Counted from the first letter of the stretch, positions 9,450 to 19,291 are shown. The stretch is DNA of 64,000 bases from Danxiaibacter flavus (GCF_041060425.1 NZ_JAULBC010000002.1:1178001-1242000); one strand, 5' to 3'. Notes: generated by a model from the sequence alone, not told the origin. Numbers and translations: made by a program.

Positions 9450-9580
9450 GAGATGTCTCCTATCGTCGACATGACGATCCGGGCTTATCAGAAAAAGTAA
9501 TCACAACAGCACTGGTAACAAGTACATGATAATGTTCCAGTCTTGAACCGCATCGTCACCTCGACGACAGGAGAGGTCTC
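9450..9580. repeat. Pair of inverted 29-base elements
   Basis: 9450-9478 (GAGATGTCTCC...ATGACGAT) and 9552-9580 (ATCGTCACC...GGTCTC) are reverse complements with five mismatches by eye. Each unit also has internal symmetry: GAGAnnTCTC, and ATCGTC-N5-GACGAT in the left copy. Sequences of this kind (GTCATnTCGACGnnnGGAGAnnTCTC) occur as dispersed repeats in many Bacteroidota genomes, from general memory. The 73 bases between the copies carry no gene. Confidence 0.7.
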
Positions 9581-9666
9581 TTGAATATTGATCTGATCGT
9601 GATACTTTATGCGTGTTAAATACTACAAACTCTTAACTCAGCGACATTGAATTGTCAATTGAAAAA

Positions 9667-10293
9667 TCATCGCATCGGAAAATGCACGCCCGCATGAATG
9701 CCCAATGAATTCAGGTTATCGTACCCATTCTTTGAATACGGCACATAGTTGTAATTAACGCCCAACTGAAACCCTGACCGGCTCCACTTGCTAAAGGGAA
9801 TTTGAACACCGGCTCCGGCCTGCGCCATAAAACTAACCGAGTTTTGTGCGCTGCCGAATTCGCCAAGATACTGACTAAAGAAGATCATATTGATACCAGC
9901 TGCAAAAGACACATAAGGTTGTATCATCGCCTTCTTATCTCCCATTGGATTAAACATCACCTTACCAAGTAATGGCACAGTTTGTATAGAATTACTCAGG
10001 ACCGCTGATATATCCTGACCATCGCTATGATATACTGTGCGCGGGTATTTCTGATAATAGTCCTGGAATCCTGTATAAATACCTAAATCAATCTTATCAT
10101 TCAGTACGTACTTGAGTCCACCTGCAAAACCACGTGCAGAGCCGTTGCTGATAACATTATTTTTAAAGCCTCCAAGCGGAAGGCTGTAATTATAATTCAG
10201 CTCCAGTTTAACCTCTCCCTGTTGTGCACGGGCAAAAGAAAAAATAAACAGTAGCGGCAAATATATAATTGATGTTTTCAACACACTTTTCAT
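9667..10293 (-). CDS. Outer-membrane beta-barrel protein
   Basis: 208 residues with a signal peptide (SIIYLPLLFIFSFARAQ) and an alternating polar/aromatic pattern ending in a strand with a terminal aromatic/basic segment (AGVHFPMR), typical of small eight-strand OmpA/OprF-like or PorT-like barrels in Bacteroidota. Repeated strand signatures such as KYVLNDKIDLGIYTGFQDYY and FQLGVNYNYVPYS support this. It lies 14 bases downstream of the DUF4136-type lipoprotein gene in the same direction and is probably its operon partner. Ligand and function are unknown. Confidence 0.75.
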   Translation of the reverse strand: MKSVLKTSIIYLPLLFIFSFARAQQGEVKLELNYNYSLPLGGFKNNVISNGSARGFAGGLKYVLNDKIDLGIYTGFQDYYQKYPRTVYHSDGQDISAVLSNSIQTVPLLGKVMFNPMGDKKAMIQPYVSFAAGINMIFFSQYLGEFGSAQNSVSFMAQAGAGVQIPFSKWSRSGFQLGVNYNYVPYSKNGYDNLNSLGIHAGVHFPMR

Positions 10294-10307
10294 GATACAG
10301 ATTTTGA

Positions 10308-10943
10308 CTATTTATGTAAATAAGCTGACTGGTCAAATAATGCTTTCACCTGGCTATCGGCAGTGGCTTCATTAAAAATCCCGGAGCCTCTTATTAACCC
10401 ATTCCAGATCAGTTGAATTTTATCTTTGTTGGTCGCTACATTTTTCAGGTCAAGCAGATCGATGGACAAAGCACCTTCAGTAATGGAATAAACGGAATAT
10501 GCATAGAACGGCATACCATAACCAAAGCCGCCGTATCCCCAATAATAAGGGTCCCAGTATCCGCCATAATAACTCCAGTAATCGGGGTAGCTCATAACTC
10601 CCGTGCTGGTTTGATAAATTCTTGAGACGTTAATGCCCAGGTCGGGCTTCTGACCTTTCTCTACCAATGTATAGCCTGCCTGCTTCATGTATTTCGTCAC
10701 GGCATTAAGATAGGCCTGATCAACAGCGTTGAGACTTTTATAAGCATCGCCGTTATCGATAACTCCGACAGAATCTGAGATACTGAATGTAGTATAGCTG
10801 TTAAAGTTTACGGCGGAGTCACGATTGGTTATATAAATCCGCGACTCCTCATTTGTAAGATTGTTTAATGGCTCTTTGGTGCAACCGGTAATAAACAGAG
10901 CTGCGAGAACTACAGCAGAGAACAGTGACATTATTTTTCTCAT
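10308..10943 (-). CDS. DUF4136-type lipoprotein
   Basis: A 211-residue lipoprotein with signal peptide and lipobox (AALFITGC, cysteine at residue 21). The mature part has the family pattern of DUF4136: an early VNFNSYTTFSISD strand, a central helix with YLNAVTKYMKQAGYTLVEKG, a Tyr/Gly-rich surface loop (about residues 121-151) and a final DLKNVATNKDKIQLIWNG segment. Such proteins are common cell-envelope lipoproteins of unknown function. It probably heads an operon with the barrel protein just downstream. Family assignment is by motif memory. Confidence 0.75.
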   Translation of the reverse strand: MRKIMSLFSAVVLAALFITGCTKEPLNNLTNEESRIYITNRDSAVNFNSYTTFSISDSVGVIDNGDAYKSLNAVDQAYLNAVTKYMKQAGYTLVEKGQKPDLGINVSRIYQTSTGVMSYPDYWSYYGGYWDPYYWGYGGFGYGMPFYAYSVYSITEGALSIDLLDLKNVATNKDKIQLIWNGLIRGSGIFNEATADSQVKALFDQSAYLHK

Positions 10944-11178
10944 GTTCTTAATATTTCGCGTTAACGAGAATCAACATGCATAAGAACGAAAAATATGCCT
11001 GCGCGTTTGTTGTAGCAATCAGTTTTATAAATACTTTATAAGAGTTGTTAAACTCAGGCAAAAGTGCCGGCTATAAACAATTTAAATAGAATCATTTCCG
11101 TTAAAAGTCACGTTAGAATTCTCCGGGTTTTGATTTTTTATTTTTGCATTTTTACTTTTCGCTCTCGACTATCACATC

Positions 11179-14100
11179 CTATCTTATCAACACCACCGTT
11201 CCCCTATAAGTAAAAATTTCCCCCGTAGCGCATACAATTTCAGCAGCATACACATAAGTACCTGTAGGTAATGGCAGATTATTACGTGTTCCATCCCAAC
11301 CGCCAAATTTATCATCCAGGGTAAAGTTGTTCCTTTCAAACACCACAGTGCCCCAGCGCTCGTAAATCACCAGGTGCTTAATAAGCTTAATGCCCTTACC
11401 GCGCACATTAAAGCGATCGTTAAGATTGTCGTTATTAGGTGTAAAGCTGGTAGGAAAAAGCACCAGCCCTTCGTTACAAATAACTTTGATGTTTACCGTA
11501 TCTTTCGCAGAACAGCCGTATTGTGTGGATACAGTAACTACATAGGAACTCGCAAGATTGGGTGATGCTGCTGGCGCAGAACAATTATTGCAAGAAAGAT
11601 ATTGCGAAGGCTGCCATTGCCATTTAACTACATCATTGCTTGTACTTGTCTGCAACACAACAGATGAACCCGCAACGAGTGATAAATCAGGAATAGTTGT
11701 TACCGTTGGCAGCGGTTCTACTTTAAGCTGAACATCCGCCTTATCTTCAAGGCAATTCATTTCATCGTGACCAGTTACAGTATAGACGCCTGATTGATCT
11801 GTTTTTACGATCGGATCTGCACTTGTAAAAGAACTAAGTCCTGTTCCAGTCCAGGTATAATTGTTGGCACCTGTAACATGTAGTTGAATACTATCTCCGT
11901 TGCATACATGTACTTCAGGCATTGTAGTTATCTTAAACGGCTGAACTACTTTCACCGTGATGGAATCAGTGGAGGTACATCCAAAATTATTTGTAACATC
12001 AACCGTGTATTGTGTATTTGTTGTTGGAGTAACAACCGGCGATGCGTTTAAAACATCTGTCAATCCCGCCGCAGCATGCCAGTTATAGATTATTCCATCA
12101 TGCGCATTTAGCTGAATGCTTCCTCCTAAACAAATAGCAGGCTGAGCCGGCAGAAGATTCACCACAGGATTTGCATGCACATCTAATAATGCGGACGTGG
12201 TATCCAGGCAACCTTCATTATTTACCACAAGCAAAACATTATATGCACGAGGTTCATTAAATAATTGCTTATCCGGGTTTTGCAAAGCTGAATGAGAACT
12301 GTTATCAAAATCCCATTCCCAGGTTACTTTGTCCATACCAGGAATATCCGAAGTAAATGTTCCATATTCTCCTTTACACAAATCTGACGGACCGGCTATT
12401 GTACCGTGCACACGGGATTTAACGGAAACAATTTTGGTATTCTCAGCCTCACATCCAAAAGGAGAAACTGCTTTTACAGTTACAATATAGTCACCAACAT
12501 CGTTATACTGAAAGTAAGGCGATTCAAGCGTTGAATTATCAGCAGCCGATTGTGTTCCAAACTGCCAACTGTATTGCAATTCCTGTTGCATTTCATTTTT
12601 AGCAATACTATATATTTCAGGCTGGAAGGAGGCAATGCCATTCACACAAATAACAGGAGGCTTTGTTTCAATAGCAATATGCAAGGTATCGATCACTATC
12701 TTCTGATCCAGGAAATAAGAAAATGAACAACCTTCATTATTTTTTACAATCAATGCTGGTGTGTACACTCCCGGTGACAAATACTTGTGTTTTGCAGAAG
12801 TTTCCTGAGCATCCTGCAATGTGCCGTCACCAAAATCCCAGGTAAACTGCGTAGTATTTTCCGCTTGCGCACTTAGTGTTATTTCTTCTGCACGACAACC
12901 ATATAATTTATCAGCGGATAACGTAGCATAAGGACCGTTAATGGTAATATAATCAAAGCTTGAATCAACAAGCCCATAATCATAATATCCATAAATGGTT
13001 ACCTTATACTTGCCCGGTTTCTGGTATGTGTGGCTCGCAAAATTCAGGTTATCGGCCGTACTGCCATCTCCAAAATCCCATGACACTTTAGGTGTGTTTG
13101 CCGAAGTATTGGAAAAGCTTGCCAACACAGGTGGACAACCGCTATTGTTGATATTGGTGGTAGTGTAGGTAAAAGAAAGATTTATGTTCTTTACAAAGAC
13201 AACCGATTTTGCGGTGTCCGCGCAATTGTATAGCGCGTTGGATGCAATTAACACAACAGTGTCTGCTCCCGGCTTGCTATAAGTATGATAACCGTTATAA
13301 TCATTTGAAGAAGTTCCGTCTCCGTAGTGCCATGTATAATTCGCATTGTAATAATCCCCCAAACTATAATTATTAAAGTAGACGTACGTGTCCGGAGAAA
13401 CAGGATTTTGAGAAATGCTAAAATTGGCTTTGGGACCAACCACATTTACAGACTCATTTAAATATCCTTCACTCGTGCAACCATTCTTATCCGTTATTTT
13501 AAGATAAGGTGAATAATACCCGGGATTATTATACTTATGCTTAACCGCGCCAGCTTTGAATGTTGTGATCTGCTCACCGTCTCCGAAGGTCCACTCCCAT
13601 TTACTGATGGTAATGTTGTTCTTAATTTTCGACAGATCATTAAACTGCACTTCGTTCTTAAAACAAACGTTATTTTGTGCAACACTGAAGCCGGCAGTAG
13701 GACCACTGATTTTTACGGCGGCGAAATCCGTTGTGTCCTCACATCCAAAGTAATAAGATGAAGTAATGACCCTGAATCCGGATTTGTCCGAATCAAACCT
13801 TGACGCCAGCAAACGGATCGGGAAATAAGAATAATAATCCTTGTAACTAACAGCTCCGGAGAACATTGTACCATCGCTGTATTCAATTTTTTGAAAAGCG
13901 TATTCGTTATAGTTATTAGCGTTAACTGCATGAGGGTTATCTTCCAATCCATCAACATTTATAGAAACAGTATCGTTGGCACAAAAAGAAGACCGGTCAA
14001 GCGTCAATGTTGGTTTTTGTTTTTTTAATACATAAACAATCGTCGTATCAGTCATTGTACAAGTGCCATTCGTAGTAGTTAGTGCGGCCTTGTACGTACC

Positions 14101-16125
14101 TGATTTAGCGTAAGCATGCTTTATTTCGGCTTGTTTTGAAGTATAAGAGTATGGTGCAGTACCATCACCGAAGTCCCAGCTCCATGACAAAGCACCCACT
14201 GAAGACTCCGTAAAGGTTACCGTGCTCCGGTCTCCATCACATGTATTAATAGCTTGTTCTACGCGAGGAAAGGGCGGTAATACTTTTATGTAACCTGGCT
14301 TTGTGAGAGAGCTTCTACAACCAGGATTTACCAGCGTTAATGTTACCGTATGCGTTCCGGCATCGGAATATTGGACACCAGGGGTTGAGTTATTCACATT
14401 AACTTCTCCATAGCCGTTTCCATAATCCGCTGTGATATAAGAAACAGTAGACATGTCAATTCCTGTTATATTAAACAGGATGGGTTCGCTTCCGCACACC
14501 GTTTGAGACAAAACTGAGAAATCAAATACGGGTTTCGCATACACAGTAACGGGATAAGATGCAGAACCTGTACATCCATTCTCTGTGACATAACTTAGTG
14601 TTACCGTATAGCTTCCGGCTTTTGCAAAGCTGTGTGACGGTGTTGCCGCGACGGATTTTTCGCCATCACCAAAATCCCACAAATATTCTTTGACAGGGGT
14701 ATTCGTTTGACTATAAAACTGGACATCCGTTTTTTCACAGGTGTTAGCCGGATAGATACTCGGAGAAATCGAAACCTGCGGTTTGGTTACTACGATACTC
14801 TGATAAACAGTATTGCTGCAGCCGTCTGCATTGGTAATCTTCAAAGCTACATTGTATGTTTTTTCGCTTGAAAATGTGAATGAGGATGATTGGGTGAAAG
14901 CAGTCGGATTAAAGCCGTAATAATAGTTATCAAAATCCCATTCCCATTTTACTGCGCCTTTTGTATTGTCCTTGAAATTAAGTGTAACAGGAACTTCGCA
15001 AATCTTGTTATTATCCAGCGTAAAAGGGGTCGGCACAGGACCTTCTTTTACTACAAAGCTTTTGGTTTTAGTATCGGTACAGGTGCCGTATTTTTTAGAA
15101 AGGCTTAATGTATGTGTCCCTCCTGTTGAAAATGTTGCAGTAAACGGACTGTAAAATCCGGCCTGGCTTCCGTCCAGCAGCCACTGGGTATTATTTTCAG
15201 AAGGCATACTTAAGTCATTAAATGAAAGATTGTTATTTGTGCACAATTGTGCCGGCACTTCAAAATCAGTCGTAAAATTGGCCACATTAATTGTTACCGG
15301 TGCTGCTACCGCGGGTGTGCATCCTTCACTGCTCTTTACTTTCAGGCTTATATTATAAACTCCTTTTTTTCCGAATACGTGAGATGGAGTTTTTGCCACA
15401 TCCGTTTTACTGTCGCCAAAATCCCATTCGTAAGATAACGTGCCTGGCCCCGTGCTGGTGTTGCTAACAGCGAGTGCATCAGACTCTTTACATAACGTAG
15501 TCGTTACCGGCGTAAATGATGCGATAATGGCCGGCAATACGTTGATTTTTACGGATGAAGGATCACTGGATGCGATACAACCATTGCTATTTACTACCGT
15601 TAATGCAGGCAATGCCGTCTGAGCTACGGAATAAGTATGTTGTATTTGAGAATAGCTGTCACCTTTGTCAGTTGCGCCATCGCCAAAATCCCAGAAATAA
15701 TTGCTGATGGTTCCATCGCCGGCCGACGAAGTACTCGTAAAATTTACCACTAATGGAGAGCATCCTTTTATAACGTCAGCCTTAAAGCTGACCACAGGCT
15801 TTTTATACACCGTAATGGTCATTTCTTTGCTATCACTTTTACCATTGTCTGTCACCGTAAGCTTTATAGTATAAGTCTGTTCCGTCTTATAAGTAGCTCC
15901 TGCATCCTTGAGTGTCGATGTATTACCGTTTACACCAAGATCCCATTTGTAAGTGGCGGAGGGAGAAACGCCCGTTGACTTATTGGTAAACTTAACAGTG
16001 AGTGGTGAGCAGCCCGAAGAATTATCTGCGGTAAAATCAGCCTTCTGCGCGATGGATATATCTGCAAATAATAACAGAAAGAACAAGGGTACAATGCGAA
16101 AAAGCAGCCGGGATATGTATGTCAT
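11179..16125 (-). CDS. Giant PKD-repeat surface protein with gliding-motility type C-terminal (type B T9SS) domain
   Basis: 1648 residues: a signal peptide (LLFRIVPLFFLLLFADISIAQ), then a long array of PKD-like Ig domains marked by recurring WDFGDG or close variants. I count about 13-15 such sites, including YFWDFGDGAT, YLWDFGDGEK, WSWDFGDGTA, VSWDFGDGST and FTWDFGDGTL. The last ~95 residues form the CHU_C gliding-associated C-terminal domain (FPTSFTPNNDNLNDRF ... VIYERWGTVVFE ... GWDGT ... LPTGTYVYAAEI). That domain targets proteins to the type IX secretion system, so the protein is predicted to be exported across the outer membrane. Adhesion or polymer binding is likely but not demonstrated. 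It is monocistronic by position. Confidence 0.92.
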   Translation of the reverse strand: MTYISRLLFRIVPLFFLLLFADISIAQKADFTADNSSGCSPLTVKFTNKSTGVSPSATYKWDLGVNGNTSTLKDAGATYKTEQTYTIKLTVTDNGKSDSKEMTITVYKKPVVSFKADVIKGCSPLVVNFTSTSSAGDGTISNYFWDFGDGATDKGDSYSQIQHTYSVAQTALPALTVVNSNGCIASSDPSSVKINVLPAIIASFTPVTTTLCKESDALAVSNTSTGPGTLSYEWDFGDSKTDVAKTPSHVFGKKGVYNISLKVKSSEGCTPAVAAPVTINVANFTTDFEVPAQLCTNNNLSFNDLSMPSENNTQWLLDGSQAGFYSPFTATFSTGGTHTLSLSKKYGTCTDTKTKSFVVKEGPVPTPFTLDNNKICEVPVTLNFKDNTKGAVKWEWDFDNYYYGFNPTAFTQSSSFTFSSEKTYNVALKITNADGCSNTVYQSIVVTKPQVSISPSIYPANTCEKTDVQFYSQTNTPVKEYLWDFGDGEKSVAATPSHSFAKAGSYTVTLSYVTENGCTGSASYPVTVYAKPVFDFSVLSQTVCGSEPILFNITGIDMSTVSYITADYGNGYGEVNVNNSTPGVQYSDAGTHTVTLTLVNPGCRSSLTKPGYIKVLPPFPRVEQAINTCDGDRSTVTFTESSVGALSWSWDFGDGTAPYSYTSKQAEIKHAYAKSGTYKAALTTTNGTCTMTDTTIVYVLKKQKPTLTLDRSSFCANDTVSINVDGLEDNPHAVNANNYNEYAFQKIEYSDGTMFSGAVSYKDYYSYFPIRLLASRFDSDKSGFRVITSSYYFGCEDTTDFAAVKISGPTAGFSVAQNNVCFKNEVQFNDLSKIKNNITISKWEWTFGDGEQITTFKAGAVKHKYNNPGYYSPYLKITDKNGCTSEGYLNESVNVVGPKANFSISQNPVSPDTYVYFNNYSLGDYYNANYTWHYGDGTSSNDYNGYHTYSKPGADTVVLIASNALYNCADTAKSVVFVKNINLSFTYTTTNINNSGCPPVLASFSNTSANTPKVSWDFGDGSTADNLNFASHTYQKPGKYKVTIYGYYDYGLVDSSFDYITINGPYATLSADKLYGCRAEEITLSAQAENTTQFTWDFGDGTLQDAQETSAKHKYLSPGVYTPALIVKNNEGCSFSYFLDQKIVIDTLHIAIETKPPVICVNGIASFQPEIYSIAKNEMQQELQYSWQFGTQSAADNSTLESPYFQYNDVGDYIVTVKAVSPFGCEAENTKIVSVKSRVHGTIAGPSDLCKGEYGTFTSDIPGMDKVTWEWDFDNSSHSALQNPDKQLFNEPRAYNVLLVVNNEGCLDTTSALLDVHANPVVNLLPAQPAICLGGSIQLNAHDGIIYNWHAAAGLTDVLNASPVVTPTTNTQYTVDVTNNFGCTSTDSITVKVVQPFKITTMPEVHVCNGDSIQLHVTGANNYTWTGTGLSSFTSADPIVKTDQSGVYTVTGHDEMNCLEDKADVQLKVEPLPTVTTIPDLSLVAGSSVVLQTSTSNDVVKWQWQPSQYLSCNNCSAPAASPNLASSYVVTVSTQYGCSAKDTVNIKVICNEGLVLFPTSFTPNNDNLNDRFNVRGKGIKLIKHLVIYERWGTVVFERNNFTLDDKFGGWDGTRNNLPLPTGTYVYAAEIVCATGEIFTYRGTVVLIR

Positions 16126-16317
16126 AAGGGGATGATGGTAGTAAGAGTATGATATTAAAGTTGTTTAGCTTTCAGAAGCCGTTAGCCACAGCTTTTAAAA
16201 CTACCTTCAGGTTACATCTTTCATTTTTCAAAAAATATTGGAATAGCAGCAATATTACAACTACTATCAACACAAACCCATGGCCGCGTAAATTTTAAGG
16301 TGGGTTGCGGGCAAAAT

Positions 16318-16350
16318 AAGAGCGATCGCTTTTTTAAAACGATCGCTCTT
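16318..16350. terminator. Hairpin between atpC and the PKD gene
   Basis: AAGAGCGATCG (16318-16328) pairs perfectly with CGATCGCTCTT (16340-16350). On the minus strand it lies just after the atpC stop and is followed by TTATTTTG, so it can end the atpDC transcript. Confidence 0.75.
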
Positions 16351-16375
16351 CTTATAACATTTAAACCGGAAGTTC

Positions 16376-16630
16376 TTAATCTTTTGCAACAGCTCCTTCT
16401 ACAAGTACGCTGGCTTTATTATGCAGTACTTCTACAAAGCCACTTTGAATGTAGAATTCACTGAATTCGTTTTTGGTTTTCAGCACCTTCAAAGTGCCTT
16501 TACCCAAAGCACTAACGAGTGATGCGTGCTTCTCCAGTACTTCAAATAAGCCATCTATACCCGGAAGCTGTACACCATATACTTCTCCGCTAAACAATTT
16601 TTTTTCCGGTGTTAATATCTCTAGAGTCAT
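16376..16630 (-). CDS. atpC: ATP synthase F1 subunit epsilon
   Basis: 84 residues covering the beta-sandwich domain of F1 epsilon (LEILTPEKKLFSGEVYGVQLPG, GLFEVLEKHASLVSALGKG). The C-terminal helical hairpin of the longer E. coli form is absent, as is usual in Bacteroidota. The subunit couples rotation of the c-ring to the F1 head. It lies 101 bases downstream of atpD and ends just before a strong hairpin. Confidence 0.93.
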   Translation of the reverse strand: MTLEILTPEKKLFSGEVYGVQLPGIDGLFEVLEKHASLVSALGKGTLKVLKTKNEFSEFYIQSGFVEVLHNKASVLVEGAVAKD

Positions 16631-16632
16631 CT

Positions 16633-16729
16633 ATTTGAATTTCAGATTTGAGATTTGAGACTTGAAATTCGAAATCACTGAGCATGCTGCCCTTATAAAA
16701 TTCCAAATATCAAATCTCAAATTATAATT
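16633..16729. repeat. Word-type repeats (ATTTGAGATTTGAAA) between atpD and atpC
   Basis: Copies of a word near ATTTGAGATTTGA are repeated at 16633-16676, and in reverse complement at 16701-16729 (AAATATCAAATCTCAAATT). They sit inside the atpD-atpC transcript, so the RNA can fold on itself here. Confidence 0.7.
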
Positions 16730-16731
16730 TT

Positions 16732-18237
16732 TTATCCCTGTGCCTGAGCCAACAGTTTCTTACCTTTTTCGATAGCATCTTCCAATGTACCAACCAGGTT
16801 GAATGCAGCTTCCGGATATTCATCTACTTCACCATCCATGATAGCGTTAAAGCCACGGATAGTATCTTCAATGCTTACAAATACACCTTTCAGACCAGTG
16901 AACTGTTCAGCAACGTGGAAAGGCTGAGACAAGAAACGCTGTACTTTACGGGCGCGGGCCACAGTTAATTTATCTTCTTCGCTCAATTCATCCATACCGA
17001 GGATCGCGATGATATCCTGCAACTCTTTGTAACGCTGAAGGATCAATTTAACGCGGTCAGCAGTTCTATAGTGATTTTCACCTACAATAGCCGGAGTAAG
17101 GATACGGGAAGTAGAATCCAACGGGTCAACCGCAGGATAGATACCCAAATCCGCAATCTTACGGCTTAATACCGTAGTGGCATCAAGGTGGGCAAAGGTT
17201 GTAGCCGGAGCAGGGTCAGTCAAGTCATCCGCTGGCACGTAAACCGCCTGTACAGACGTGATAGAACCATTCTTTGTAGAAGTGATCCTTTCCTGCATGA
17301 TACCCATTTCAGTTGCAAGTGTTGGTTGGTAACCTACCGCAGAAGGCATACGGCCTAACAGTGCAGATACCTCAGAACCAGCCTGGGTGAAACGGAAGAT
17401 ATTATCTACGAAGAACAGGATGTCTTTACCTTTTCCGGTACCGTCGCCATCACGGAAATATTCAGCGATGGTAAGACCACTCAATGCCACACGTGCACGA
17501 GCTCCCGGAGGTTCGTTCATCTGTCCGAATACGAAAGTTGCTTTAGAATCTTTCAACTCTTCAACATTCACACTGCTCAGATCCCATCCGCCTTCTTCCA
17601 TGCTGTGTTTGAATTTATCACCGTATTTCATGATACCGGCTTCGATCATTTCACGCAACAGGTCATTACCTTCACGTGTACGCTCACCCACACCGGCGAA
17701 TACAGACAAACCACCATATCCTTTAGCGATGTTGTTGATCAGTTCCTGGATCAATACGGTTTTACCTACACCCGCACCACCAAACAAACCGATCTTACCA
17801 CCTTTTGCGTAAGGCTCGATAAGGTCAATAACTTTAATACCAGTGAACAATACTTCGGTAGCAGTGCTCAGGTCTTCAAATTTTGGAGGAAGAGCGTGGA
17901 TAGGACGACCACCAGCTTTGCTTACAGCAGGTAAACCATCAATAGGGTCTCCGGTTACATTGAAAAGGCGCCCGTTAATCGCTTCACCAGTAGGCATTGT
18001 GATCGCCTTACCGGTATCAATAACCTCCAGGCCGCGAACAAGACCTTCAGTTCCATCCATCGCGATGGTACGTACACTGTCTTCACCTAAATGCTGCTGA
18101 ACTTCAAGAACCAGCTTTTCGCCATTCGCCTTTGTAAGCTCCAGCGCATTATAAATTTCAGGCAGTTGCTGATCGTTAGGGAAGTGAACGTCAACCACGG
18201 CACCGATGATCTGTTTGATCTTACCTTTGTTAGCCAT
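16732..18237 (-). CDS. atpD: ATP synthase F1 subunit beta
   Basis: 501 residues; the catalytic subunit of F1, making ATP at the inner membrane. The P-loop is GGAGVGKTVLIQELI, the arm region reads GERTREGNDL, the DELSEED-type motif is DELSEEDKL, and the family signature around PAVDPLDSTSR is present. Subunits alpha, delta and the F0 genes are not nearby; only atpC follows, and atpG is 4 kb upstream as a separate unit, a dispersed arrangement typical of this phylum. Confidence 0.97.
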   Translation of the reverse strand: MANKGKIKQIIGAVVDVHFPNDQQLPEIYNALELTKANGEKLVLEVQQHLGEDSVRTIAMDGTEGLVRGLEVIDTGKAITMPTGEAINGRLFNVTGDPIDGLPAVSKAGGRPIHALPPKFEDLSTATEVLFTGIKVIDLIEPYAKGGKIGLFGGAGVGKTVLIQELINNIAKGYGGLSVFAGVGERTREGNDLLREMIEAGIMKYGDKFKHSMEEGGWDLSSVNVEELKDSKATFVFGQMNEPPGARARVALSGLTIAEYFRDGDGTGKGKDILFFVDNIFRFTQAGSEVSALLGRMPSAVGYQPTLATEMGIMQERITSTKNGSITSVQAVYVPADDLTDPAPATTFAHLDATTVLSRKIADLGIYPAVDPLDSTSRILTPAIVGENHYRTADRVKLILQRYKELQDIIAILGMDELSEEDKLTVARARKVQRFLSQPFHVAEQFTGLKGVFVSIEDTIRGFNAIMDGEVDEYPEAAFNLVGTLEDAIEKGKKLLAQAQG

Positions 18238-18320
18238 ATATTATTGAAAGGTTTTGAATTTACTGCGTTGATTATCTGCTATTAACACACAACACAAACA
18301 CCAACTTGCTATTTTGGCCG

Positions 18321-18328
18321 CAAAGGTA
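18321..18328 (-). promoter_or_regulatory. Candidate -7 promoter box of atpD
   Basis: On the minus strand the sequence is TACCTTTG, an exact match to TAnnTTTG, 83 bases before the atpD ATG. I do not see a convincing -33 TTTG. Confidence 0.5.
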
Positions 18329-18360
18329 AGGGTTTACGGCCGGAAAAGAGAAATTTCCCA

Positions 18361-18510
18361 TTCGAAAATCTGGGAATTTGAAATTTGAAATTTAAAATTT
18401 GAGATTATTTGGCCGCCCCCGATCACATTAAGAAAAATCAACCTGCTTTTCCAGAATATTTCCCTCGCTTCGATCCATTTTCAAATCTTAGATTTCAAAT
18501 CGAAAATCTA
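18361..18510. repeat. Word-type repeats (AATTTGAAATTTGA) upstream of atpD
   Basis: 18375-18405 holds consecutive copies of AATTTGAAATTTGA, and 18481-18510 carries related words in the other orientation (CAAATCTTAGATTTCAAAT). The same word family occurs at 16633-16729 and 36461-36495. Confidence 0.65.
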
Positions 18511-18511
18511 A

Positions 18512-19291
18512 CTATTTCTTCTTCTCACTGTCCTCAAGCATGCGCATCTGTTTGGCATCCTGAAGAAACTCTGATGCAAAAATGAACTCATTTAGTTTTT
18601 CATCTTTGCTGTAAATGATCTCTTTATTGCTTCCCTCCCATTGTTTGTAGCCCTTGTGCATGAACAGGATATAATCGCCTATTTCCATTACGCTGTTCAT
18701 GTCGTGTGTTACTACGATGGTGGTGATTTTGTATTCGGTCGTGATTTCCTTGATCAACTTATCTATCAGCAACGAAGTCTGAGGGTCAAGACCGGAGTTG
18801 GGCTCGTCGCAGAAAAGGTATTTTGGATTCAACACAATTGCCCTGGCAATACCTACACGCTTTTTCATGCCTCCGGATATTTCTGCCGGGTATTTTTTAT
18901 TTGCTTCTTTCAGGTTAACCCTGTCGAGCACTTCATTCACCTTCTTCTTCTTCTCCCTATAGCTTAAACCAGAAAACATGTCCAACGGGAACATCACATT
19001 TTGTTCAACGGTCATTGAGTCAAAAAGTGCAGAACCCTGGAACAGCATGCCGATCTTCTGACGCAGTTGCTTCCGCTCCTCTTCCGGCATCTGCAGCATG
19101 CTTTCGCCATTATATAAAATATCACCGGAATCAGGCGTAAACAGGCCAACCATACATTTTGTAAGCACCGTTTTCCCGCTACCGCTGGCACCGATAATGA
19201 GGTTGCATTTACCGGCCTGCATGGTAGCGCTGATGTCGTACAAAATGGTTTTGTCGCCAAAAGATTTCTTTATGTTACGAATCTCGATCAT
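18512..19291 (-). CDS. mlaF: MlaF-type ABC transporter ATP-binding protein
   Basis: 259 residues with Walker A GASGSGKTVLTK, the ABC signature SGGMKKRVGIARA and Walker B YLFCDEPNSGLDP followed by the switch histidine VVTHD. The signature SGGMKKR and the DEPNSGLDP box (family DEP.SGLDP) are characteristic of the MlaF / Ttg2A lipid-transport group. It probably powers the permease at 8224-8967, although the two genes are about 10 kb apart on opposite strands. Its own neighbours are lysA and atpD, which are functionally unrelated. The C-terminal tail is highly charged (MRMLEDSEKKK). Confidence 0.88.
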   Translation of the reverse strand: MIEIRNIKKSFGDKTILYDISATMQAGKCNLIIGASGSGKTVLTKCMVGLFTPDSGDILYNGESMLQMPEEERKQLRQKIGMLFQGSALFDSMTVEQNVMFPLDMFSGLSYREKKKKVNEVLDRVNLKEANKKYPAEISGGMKKRVGIARAIVLNPKYLFCDEPNSGLDPQTSLLIDKLIKEITTEYKITTIVVTHDMNSVMEIGDYILFMHKGYKQWEGSNKEIIYSKDEKLNEFIFASEFLQDAKQMRMLEDSEKKK

